A DNA stretch of 39,367 bases from the NCBI GenBank assembly GCA_029167045.1, contig JARFPK010000020.1:1-39367 (forward strand), written 5' to 3'. Each line of letters begins with the position of its first letter. Position 1 is the stretch's first letter. Made by a program: the position numbers and the translations under genes. The notes under the pieces were generated by a model, which saw nothing but the letters and a program-made list of their open reading frames with translations, did not search any database and was not told the origin of the DNA. This stretch comes from Candidatus Methanocrinis natronophilus. Its GTDB lineage: Archaea; Halobacteriota; Methanosarcinia; Methanotrichales; Methanotrichaceae. Shown here one piece after another: positions 33,592 to 39,367 of the stretch.

Positions 33592-33704
33592 ACGAGTGGG
33601 GGGACGAGATCTAGGTCCCTCATCCCTATCCATCGACACGGTTATTTATTCGAAGGTCCTCAATATCCCGCGGGCCGGGACGGAGAAGTCCCGGAAGAGA
33701 TTTG

Positions 33705-34217
33705 ATGTGGGGGTTAATCATGAAGCTGATCTTGAAACTGGTCATGGCGTCATTGACGATCTTATCGGCCTTGTCGCCAGCATCGGGGTCTGTCGTCATC
33801 AATGAGGTGGAGCTGAACCCGCCCGACGATGGGGTGGAGTGGGTGGAGCTTTACAACACCGGGGACGACTCCGTGGATATAGGCCGCTGGACGGTATCGA
33901 TAGTCGAGATCCTGCCCACCTCCGGGAGATGGACCGGAGCCAAACCGATACCCAAAGGGGTGATCCTCCAGGCCGACGGATACTACGTCTGGGAGGGGGA
34001 CCCCCGTTGGGTCCGTGGAAATAATGGGACCGTCTACCTGACGACCGATGAAGGGCTGGAGGTGGATAAAACCCCCCTTCTCTCCGACGAGGAAGGAAAA
34101 GATTTCACCTGGTCCCGATGTCCCAACGGATGGAATACAGGCCAGAGGTCCGACTGGGCCTTTGTAAAGTCGACGAGGGGCGCAGAGAATATCTTCTGCA
34201 TCGGAAAAAGGCCCTGA
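33705..34217 (+). CDS. Secreted lamin-tail-domain protein, copy 3
   Basis: A 170-residue paralogue. The ATG at 33705 gives MWGLIMKL, parallel to MWGIL of copy 1, and is preferred to the TTG one codon earlier. The signal peptide runs to about SPASGS, and the mature LTD is VVINEVELNPPDDGVEWVEL, NTGDDSVDIGRWTVSIVEI, ILQADGYYVWEGDPRWV, LEVDKTPLLSDEEGKDFTW, SDWAFVKSTRGAEN. A promoter-like CGGTTATTTATTCG lies about 60 bases upstream. Confidence 0.85.
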   Translation: MWGLIMKLILKLVMASLTILSALSPASGSVVINEVELNPPDDGVEWVELYNTGDDSVDIGRWTVSIVEILPTSGRWTGAKPIPKGVILQADGYYVWEGDPRWVRGNNGTVYLTTDEGLEVDKTPLLSDEEGKDFTWSRCPNGWNTGQRSDWAFVKSTRGAENIFCIGKRP

Positions 34218-34329
34218 GGAGATCTCAGGGTTCATTGGGGACCCCAATCGGGTTGGCGGGGCCACAGGGGAGGCCCTTCGCATTCATTTATATCAGAGGA
34301 TGCAGTAAGTAGCTACCAGGTGGAAGTTC

Positions 34330-34713
34330 ATGGTATCTCTGAACGTCAATGCGCAAGCCAAGGCCAAGGTACAGGGGAGCGAAGATGCGCAGAAGTATCC
34401 GATCGTAGCCGAGGTGAAGGGGACCGGCAGAGATGGAGGCCTCCTGGTTTCGGTGGGGATCGAGTCGCCTATATCCGCCAGGGTGAGCGGTGATGAGAAG
34501 AGCCCTGTGGCCGTCAGCCTCCCCGAGCTCCGCGATATAGCCCAGGCCGTGGCCCGGATGGCGGAGGGGGTCAGGGTTGAACTCGCCGGCGAGGATGATC
34601 GCCCCCTGAAGGTAGCCTTCGGTCGGGTGCCCGTCGATCTGACGATCTCGGTCACCTCCCCCAAAGATGAGTCGGTGCTGACGGTCAGCATAAAGGGCTC
34701 GATAGGGGACTGA
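34330..34713 (+). CDS. Hypothetical soluble protein
   Basis: The 127-residue protein has no signal peptide or membrane segment. The composition is rich in Val, Ser, Ala and charged residues, with alternating strands (VSLNVNAQAKAKV, GLLVSVGIESPISARV, PVDLTISVTSP, SVLTVSIKGSI) and one helix (LRDIAQAVARMAEGVRVEL). It is therefore probably a small beta-rich cytoplasmic protein. GGTGG precedes the ATG at good spacing. A TATA-like TTTATAT lies about 43 bases upstream. I recognise no family. Confidence 0.65.
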   Translation: MVSLNVNAQAKAKVQGSEDAQKYPIVAEVKGTGRDGGLLVSVGIESPISARVSGDEKSPVAVSLPELRDIAQAVARMAEGVRVELAGEDDRPLKVAFGRVPVDLTISVTSPKDESVLTVSIKGSIGD

Positions 34714-34785
34714 TAGAAGGGGATATTCCTCGACCTCGGGTCCCGGCTTTGATAAGGTAGAGGCTTTCGGAGAGTGGTCGGTCTG

Positions 34786-35265
34786 ATGGATCTCTTCTAT
34801 TTGATACCGGGATGGCTCGCCACCTTCCTTCTCGCGATGTCGCCGGTCTTCGAGCTCCGGGGGGCGATACCCCTCGCCATAGGGGTCTACGGCATCCCTC
34901 CCCTGGAGGCTTATGCCATATCGGTCGTCGGGAACCTGGTGCCGGTCCTCCTCCTCCTCTTATTCCTGGAGCCGGTATCCCTCCGGCTGATGAGATACCG
35001 GCCCGGGAAAGTCTTCTTCTCCTGGCTCTTCTCCCGGACCTACAGAAACCACGTCGAGAGGCACCGGAAGTACGGCCTTCTCGCCCTCATCTTCTTCGTC
35101 TCCCTGCCCCTTCCCGTGACGGGAGCATGGACCGGCTCTGCCATAGCCTTCATCTTCGGCCTTAAGTTCAGGGAGGCCTTTCCCGCCATCGCCATCGGAG
35201 TCCTGATCGCAGGGGCGGTGGTGACGGCGTCGGTCGTCGGAGTGATAACCTTCGCCTTCAGCTGA
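34786..35265 (+). CDS. Small multi-drug export family membrane protein
   Basis: The 159-residue membrane protein has about four or five hydrophobic segments. It opens with LFYLIPGWLATFLLAMSPVF, followed by ELRGAIPLAIGVYGIPPLEA, a cytoplasmic loop SRTYRNHVERHRKYG, then FFVSLPLPVTGAWTGSAIAF. These are the marks of the COG2426 / small multi-drug export protein family; the name comes from annotation tradition and the substrate is unknown. The ATG at 34786 is preferred; a GTG at 34774 overlaps the only GGAG. Confidence 0.82.
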   Translation: MDLFYLIPGWLATFLLAMSPVFELRGAIPLAIGVYGIPPLEAYAISVVGNLVPVLLLLLFLEPVSLRLMRYRPGKVFFSWLFSRTYRNHVERHRKYGLLALIFFVSLPLPVTGAWTGSAIAFIFGLKFREAFPAIAIGVLIAGAVVTASVVGVITFAFS

Positions 35266-35600
35266 ACCTCCGGACCGACGACCTTCACCTTCATCGGAGC
35301 CATCGGCCCGAAGCGGTGAAGATCTTCCCATCCCGCCAGAATAGTCAAATATTCAAGGCCGAAGTGATGGGCCACGCCCTCATCCATCGATCCATCCATC
35401 CCGACGGATAGGTGATAGTCTGCTTTGGGGAGGGGAGAGGGCGCAGCTGGAAGATCTCCCCCTTCAGGGCGGGGATGAAAGCGAAGCCCGCCCACACACA
35501 CATTTTAGCCAAAAACTATAAAATTAATAAAAGTATAACATATCTAATAAAATGTAATGCACTTTGACCCGTCGTTTCGCACTAACGGGCTAATCTCCAA
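35266..35600. other. Gene-free spacer entering the accessory zone
   Basis: I find no gene here. A GC-rich double hairpin is at 35456-35493; from about 35500 the sequence turns strongly AT-rich (TATAAAATTAATAAAAGTATA region) and then runs into the transposase relic. Confidence 0.5.
35456..35493 (+). repeat. GC-rich hairpin resembling an IS605-type right end
   Basis: GGGCGGG (35467-35473) pairs with CCCGCCC (35487-35493) around GATGAAAGCGAAG, and CCCC before it can pair with GGGG in a competing stem. The core CGGGGATGAA followed by a CCCGC tail is shared with R1 and R2 at 13706 and 15363. It might instead act as terminator of the export gene. Confidence 0.35.
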
Positions 35601-36138
35601 CCTGACCTCCCCAGCGTTTAGGCACACATATGAAGAGCATCCAGGATTTCGCGCTGTTTCTTGGATATCTCAGTGTCATCTTCTCTCCATTCGGCCATAC
35701 CATGATCTTAATTTTTTCTAGCCAAGTAAGCAATCCTTCGATGGAGTATCTTTTATTCAGCTCCGCATCGATCATCATCCTCATCAAATTCATCCTCAAT
35801 ATCAATGCGATGAATGCGATAAACAGATGCCCCCTTAGACTGCTGTTAGTCCTCAAGTTGGTTGGCATCAACTCGATGTCATTCTTTAACAAGTGAGAGA
35901 GATTCCATCCAAGAAAACTCGCCTCGATAAAGCAGAATAAACTTGCCCATTTTATTAACAGAATGAGAGACCGCGCTTTTTCTGAAAGATACATGAGAAA
36001 CTTGCCGTCTATCGCTTTCCACTCAGTCAAAATGCCGCGGCGCACCCCGCAGCTTGCTGCGGAGCGTGCTTCGCGCCGCCGCCTTAGTCGTCCTGGTTTG
36101 TAGGACGGTCCCAAAACATGTTGCACTATAAAACGCAT
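35601..36138 (-). pseudogene. Relic of the IS4/IS1634-like transposase
   Basis: The frame from 36138 reads through unrelated-looking Arg-rich sequence, then the transposase C-terminus: FIEASFLGWNLSHLLKND, SSLRGHLFIAFIALIL, MNLMRMMIDAELNKRYSIEG. Compared with the copy at 1-252, one C is missing at GATGA(C)CACTG. This throws the end out of frame (KMTLRYPRNSAK instead of KMTTEISKKQRE). The catalytic N-terminal two thirds are missing. Both copies share the sequence after the stop (CGCTGGGGAGGTCAGG). Confidence 0.65.
36034..36083. repeat. Compound GC-rich palindrome
   Basis: CCGCAG-CTTG-CTGCGG (36047-36062) is a perfect stem, nested between GCGGCGC and GCGCCGC arms. It may be a REP-like or transposon-end structure, in an otherwise AT-rich area. 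Confidence 0.5.
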
Positions 36139-36316
36139 AGTATCGTGTCAAAATATATGAACGAAACATCGGTTTGTCAGTTATATGCTCATCCCCGCAG
36201 CAGAGCTGTGGTGTATACGATAAAAATTAAGGCCGAATAAAAATAGAATGGATACCGCTCACCCTCACCATATTCGACTTGACTACAGAGAATCTGCTGT
36301 ACTTCCGGGTTCAGGT

Positions 36317-36370
36317 GGCAAGATTGATCAACTGGATGGAATAAGATCCCTCACCCGGATCAATCTTGCC
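36317..36370. repeat. 13-bp perfect inverted repeat
   Basis: GGCAAGATTGATC (36317-36329) and GATCAATCTTGCC (36358-36370), 28 bases apart. It could form a hairpin or be the joined ends of a lost element. Confidence 0.65.
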
Positions 36371-36435
36371 TCTGCGAGCCCCAAGTGAAGCCTGCATCGG
36401 CACAACCCCAGAGTTTCAGCTCAGGGATTAGCAGG

Positions 36436-36526
36436 TGGACAGTTTTATGCCGCCATGATTGGACAGATTTAGACCGCCAGCTACACTTTAATATTTCTCT
36501 TAACGATTTGGACTGAATTAAACCGC
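36436..36526 (+). repeat. Three iterated motifs, IS21-end-like
   Basis: TGGACAGTTTTATGCCGCC (36436), TGGACAGATTTAGACCGCC (36460) and TGGACTGAATTAAACCGC (36509) share the frame TGGAC..(6-8).TA..CCGC. Multiple short repeats of this sort at one end are characteristic of IS21-family elements; no istA or istB is present. The family is inferred. Confidence 0.5.
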
Positions 36527-36658
36527 ATCCCTAGATATTATTTCCGTATTAAGACGAAATGCAGCGAAAATCAGTTATTTAAACGATTTTAATCGCGTTT
36601 CAAAAATCACATTTTGGAGAGGGGTATACTAAAATCGCTGCCTCATCGCGATTCTTCT

Positions 36659-36676
36659 CTTAACCGATGACCAACG
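36659..36676 (-). repeat. 18-bp repeat, copy C
   Basis: CGTTGGTCATCGGTTAAG on the minus strand, 9 bases from the end of the caspase gene. It is inverted relative to the copy at 39243, and extended similarity with copy B continues beyond it toward lower coordinates (GAAGAATCGCGATGA). Confidence 0.7.
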
Positions 36677-36684
36677 CATAACAA

Positions 36685-38046
36685 TTACAAAGGGAGGCCA
36701 CAGTTACTACAGAACAAAGCACCATCTTTATATTTCGAGCCACACTTTGGGCATCCACCCTTTAAGTCATGACCACATTTAACGCAAAATAAGGATCCGG
36801 GTTTGATCGGTAACTTGCATTTTGGGCATCTCTGCAAGATTTGAGCTCCTTGTTGATCTTCTAAAGTCATTCCACAATTAGGACAGAATCTCGCTTGAAT
36901 TGTGAGTCTAGCATCACATGAGGGGCAATTGCGCTTCCACTTCGGTTCAGCATTTCGACTCATCTGCGCTTTATCGACATTTTGTACTGCATCTTTTATC
37001 TCTGCTTTTAGGCTAGATGACGGTTCTTCTAACCTATATTCTAGCCCTATCATATCTGATTCTTCTCTGAAATCTTGAACCGATCCATATGCCTCCAAGA
37101 CTTTAGCTCCTGCATTTGAAACACTACGGCTATCATCATCAATAAGGCTTTTAAGAGCCTTGTGTGCTGAAAGCGCCAAACCTCTATTAGAGCCATTAAG
37201 GAGGCGTTCTAGCTCGTTCACCACTGCCAACCGAATGCTTGGAAGAGGGCTTTCTATGGCATGCTGCAGCTCCTGTGGCAATTCAACAAGTTTTACGACC
37301 GGTTTAGGATTTTTAGCGATGACGATGTCGCCCTCTACACCTAAGGCAGTCTTTGTTGGCCTCTGCAAAGGATTCTCATCATATACGCAGTTGTAGACAT
37401 AATTGTATAATTCATCTATAGTTATCGAGCCATTCGCATCTTCATCCGCCTTACCACTCTCAAGACCGCCCACCAAAGAACGCGTGAAGATCGAACTCAC
37501 CCCCTTGCCCTCAACGTCATCGCCCTCAAATGAGTACTGCATAGAATTTGATGCAGTGAGTATTATCTTTCCTCGTCCCTCGAATTCCTCGTTAACGCAA
37601 ATATCTTTATCAGACTTGGCCAATAGCCCGCGAGCAAATGCACCACTATAGCAGCAATCTAAAAGTAGCACTTGTTTTCGTGAACGGCTCGAATGCATGA
37701 TATCATTGACAAATTTTGCAGAAACCGCAGAAGATCGCAAGAGTTTGCGCCTCGTATTCTTGGTGACGAAGTACAATCGGCCTTCTTCATCCTTCATGCC
37801 ATGGCCCGAAAAGTAAAGCAATAAGAGATCATCATGTTTGCTATCTGCAAAGAAAGATTCGATAGCCTGCATAACTCTGTAGGAAGGCTCGTTTATAAGC
37901 TTTTGAACCTCAAATCCTCCAACGGCAGAATCTTCTAAAACACGGGCCAGAGCCTCCGCATCTCGGCTGGGAGCAATCAATTGGCGTATTGAAGGATCTT
38001 CGTACTCATAGTTTGCCAGTATCAACGCTTTCCGTCTTTGGCCCAT
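36685..38046 (-). CDS. Caspase-family protease with three zinc ribbons
   Basis: The protein has 453 residues. The N-terminal 230 or so form a C14 caspase-like domain: KALILANYEYEDPSIRQL, DAEALARVL, the catalytic His82 in LLLYFSGHGM, the nucleophile Cys132 in LLLDCCYSG, ILTASNSMQYSFE and SIFTRSLVGGL. A helical region (about 260-330, PSIRLAVVNELERLLNGS) resembles HEAT-like repeats. Three zinc ribbons end the protein: CPSC..CPNCG, CPKC..CVKCG, CPKCG..CSNCG (residues 374-453). Such proteases act in prokaryotic conflict and programmed-death systems; the ribbons may sense or recruit. It lies 10 bases after an EACC1-like gene and is AT-richer than core genes, consistent with acquisition. There is no signal peptide, so it acts in the cytoplasm. 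Confidence 0.88.
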   Translation of the reverse strand: MGQRRKALILANYEYEDPSIRQLIAPSRDAEALARVLEDSAVGGFEVQKLINEPSYRVMQAIESFFADSKHDDLLLLYFSGHGMKDEEGRLYFVTKNTRRKLLRSSAVSAKFVNDIMHSSRSRKQVLLLDCCYSGAFARGLLAKSDKDICVNEEFEGRGKIILTASNSMQYSFEGDDVEGKGVSSIFTRSLVGGLESGKADEDANGSITIDELYNYVYNCVYDENPLQRPTKTALGVEGDIVIAKNPKPVVKLVELPQELQHAIESPLPSIRLAVVNELERLLNGSNRGLALSAHKALKSLIDDDSRSVSNAGAKVLEAYGSVQDFREESDMIGLEYRLEEPSSSLKAEIKDAVQNVDKAQMSRNAEPKWKRNCPSCDARLTIQARFCPNCGMTLEDQQGAQILQRCPKCKLPIKPGSLFCVKCGHDLKGGCPKCGSKYKDGALFCSNCGLPL

Positions 38047-38056
38047 AAGCTACCAC

Positions 38057-38428
38057 TTATTCTCCATAGCGACTAATCCACAGCTCGATTATCCGTTGAC
38101 ACTCTTTAGAAGGGATGTTGCCTAGCTCTAGTGTATCATCGCCGATCTTTAATAACACCTTAGTCTGTCCTTTAAGCGCCATCCATGATTGGACGGCAGG
38201 GATCAGCTTAGGTAGCACTTTAGCAGCGTGAGATAGAGTTACTCGCAGTGATCCAATAATTATGGATCCGATGGCCTTGGAGCCTTCCGGAGGTTCTTTA
38301 TCGGAACTTGCGAATTCGACTGCATCTACGTCCAGCTCCAACAGTTCAGCCCTCAACTGCCGGGTCAGCTCCTCCAAATAGTCGTAACTTGCCTCATTGC
38401 CGGCATCGATTTCAATTTTCAACTCCAT
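38057..38428 (-). CDS. EACC1-like effector-associated protein
   Basis: The protein has 123 residues: MELKIEIDAGNEASYDYLEE, then LRAELLELDVDAVEFAS, a Gly/Ser-rich helix (GSIIIGSLRVTLSHAAKVLP), VQSWMALKGQTKVLLKIGDD and TLELGNIP. The order (beta strand, acidic helix, small-residue helix, then V.L...GD.LEL) resembles effector-associated constant component 1. That component accompanies caspases and other effectors in NTP-dependent conflict systems. It stops 10 bases before the caspase start, so the two form an operon. I made the assignment by eye, so treat it as probable. It presumably couples a sensor to the protease. Confidence 0.55.
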   Translation of the reverse strand: MELKIEIDAGNEASYDYLEELTRQLRAELLELDVDAVEFASSDKEPPEGSKAIGSIIIGSLRVTLSHAAKVLPKLIPAVQSWMALKGQTKVLLKIGDDTLELGNIPSKECQRIIELWISRYGE

Positions 38429-38480
38429 AGACTTATCTCCGAATTATGCTAATTCTCCCATTCTAGGCAATCGAAAATTG

Positions 38481-38816
38481 TTATCGATTGATAGGAACCC
38501 ATCCAGATTTCCCCGTTGCCTTTTGATACAGGTCATATGCAAGTGCGAAATTAAGTACTATAATTAAAAGAATAAGCAATCCTGTAGGATCATTTACTGC
38601 TAATGCCCACAACACGATCAGAAGGATCGCTAGAGAGTACCAGGGAAGACCATAAACCTTTTTTATCCCAAGATACCAATAACCCAAACCCCATAGGATG
38701 AAGAAATTTAGCACCACCGCTATAGCAGGCTTCTTTTGATCCCAAGAATAACCACATTGTTGACAATACTTGTTTTCATCATCGTTTTGGGTTCCGCATT
38801 TTGAGCAATATTTCAC
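38481..38816 (-). CDS. Zinc-ribbon membrane protein
   Basis: A protein of 111 residues from GTG at 38816 (KVKYCSKCG beginning, after GGTGG), with in-frame GTGs and a TTG a little upstream as alternatives. An N-terminal zinc ribbon (CSKCGTQNDDENKYCQQCG) is joined to three hydrophobic segments (AIAVVLNFFILWGLGYWYLG, YSLAILLIVLWALAV, GLLILLIIVLNFALAY) and a short basic tail. The ribbon is of the same kind as the three on the caspase two genes downstream. It lies 52 bases before the EACC1-like gene in the same direction. A membrane anchor or pore partner of the protease is possible, but this is inference from context. Confidence 0.65.
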   Translation of the reverse strand: MKYCSKCGTQNDDENKYCQQCGYSWDQKKPAIAVVLNFFILWGLGYWYLGIKKVYGLPWYSLAILLIVLWALAVNDPTGLLILLIIVLNFALAYDLYQKATGKSGWVPINR

Positions 38817-39086
38817 CTTTACCACCACTCTTAAATGGCAATTCAAGCGCTATACATATTGATATATTTACTAACCCTCTTTTTGTATAAGTTCTTTTCG
38901 TTATGAATCTTGAACAAATAAATGTTGTAATTTAAAAATTTATATATAAATAAATTTATACTGAATGCGTCTATGAACAGAACTGCGATTTATTGGTAAG
39001 CGAACATGCTCAATAAAGTGTTGTGATGGATCTTTTCGGCAAATGTGTAGATAATTATAAATAAAAATGACTTAAAAAATATTTTT

Positions 39087-39243
39087 ATGAAAGCGGAAGT
39101 AGAAGAGGAACTTATAAATCTCGATATCGAGAAGATCGACTTCGAGGATAAAGAGCTACTTAAGAGGCTCTTCATAATGCTTCTCAATGGAATAGAATTG
39201 TTAGCCCAGGAAAACCAGCTTCTGCATGAGGAAAATCAACTTC
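39087..39243 (+). pseudogene. N-terminal scrap of an IS66-like transposase
   Basis: MKAEVEEELINLDIEKIDFE, then LLKRLFIMLLNGIELLAQEN and QLLHEENQL: the acidic and coiled-coil N-terminus typical of IS66-like transposases. Similarity to such proteins stops where the 18-bp repeat starts (39243); the frame then ends with HWSSVKPTTPL. A shorter relative is at 16572. Confidence 0.5.
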
Positions 39244-39260
39244 ATTGGTCATCGGTTAAG
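39243..39260 (+). repeat. 18-bp repeat, copy D
   Basis: CATTGGTCATCGGTTAAG, identical to copy A over 18 bases and inverted relative to copy C. It interrupts the transposase scrap and closes the segment that holds the caspase cassette. Confidence 0.7.
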
Positions 39261-39367
39261 CCCACCACTCCTCTGTAAATCGCTTTCTAGTCACATGCGG
39301 ATCAACCGCCTCACTCATACTAAATTCTAAAGATGCTTTTAAGGAAGTTTCTAATCCCATATGACTA
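39256..39367 (-). CDS. C-terminal end of an ORF entering from the right
   Basis: On the minus strand a frame is open from the window edge to a TAA that lies inside the 18-bp repeat: MGLETSLKASLEFSMSEAVD, then PHVTRKRFTEEWWA and stop. It has 36 or more residues, with no stop before the edge. The stop being provided by the repeat suggests a gene truncated by insertion. I do not recognise it, and it may be chance. Confidence 0.3.
   Translation of the reverse strand, partial: SHMGLETSLKASLEFSMSEAVDPHVTRKRFTEEWWA

Larger units (their letters stand above)
36139..36658. other. Gene-free stretch before the caspase cassette
   Basis: I see no gene. It holds the 13-bp inverted repeat at 36317-36370 and three iterated transposon-end-like motifs at 36436-36526, followed by AT-rich sequence. 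Confidence 0.55.

Noticed and set aside
1-39367. CRISPR array
   Set aside because: No regularly spaced repeats with unique spacers were found; the repeats present are few, dispersed and in both orientations.

Overview
The window is chromosomal DNA from a methanogenic archaeon, most probably a GC-rich acetate-using methanogen of the Methanothrix (Methanosaeta) type. This rests on methanogenesis marker 12, both halves of F420 biosynthesis (CofG, CofD), glycerol-1-phosphate dehydrogenase for archaeal lipids, SRP19, archaeal SepF, and families typical of Methanosarcinales (DUF1699, DUF2209, UPF0179, UPF0280). Archaeal TATA boxes and short or absent leaders support it. The genus is an inference from gene content; no 16S or mcr gene is present.

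Layout. 1-400: 3' scrap of a transposase. 400-3720: leftward run glyS, a polyprenol/dolichol-kinase-like membrane protein, and adk. 3950-7540: a small secreted protein, then a convergent pair, an ALDH7-type aldehyde dehydrogenase and a saccharopine-dehydrogenase-like protein. 7745-12054: carA-carB. 12186-12341: tRNA-Val(GAC) and tRNA-Phe(GAA). 12342-18107: an AT-rich accessory zone next to the tRNAs, with decayed insertion sequences, solo transposon-end hairpins, a cytoplasmic subtilisin-like protease, a DUF1699 gene, an IS630 relic and a broken permease gene.

18108-23944: a tight leftward cluster: egsA, UPF0179, cofG, a small membrane protein, sepF, a ZPR1 protein, cofD and marker 12. 24106-25967: nifB, a ferredoxin-like gene and a headless ABC ATPase; the last two are fused across what looks like a deletion. 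26105-29963: SRP19, DUF211, then a rightward operon of PHP phosphoesterase, DUF2209, hflX and UPF0280. 30061-32343: a YgiQ-type radical SAM protein with a PPC-domain protein. 32552-34217: three tandem secreted lamin-tail-domain paralogues. 34330-35265: a hypothetical protein and a small membrane exporter.

35266-39367: a second AT-rich accessory zone. It holds a transposase relic, iterated transposon-end repeats, and a three-gene leftward cassette: a small zinc-ribbon membrane protein, a protein resembling effector-associated constant component 1 (EACC1), and a caspase-family protease with three C-terminal zinc ribbons. An 18-bp sequence found four times in the window lies in inverted orientation on both sides of this cassette. 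This is the best candidate for an undescribed system, probably a conflict or regulated-death module. All functions are read from sequence motifs and remembered families; no search was run.
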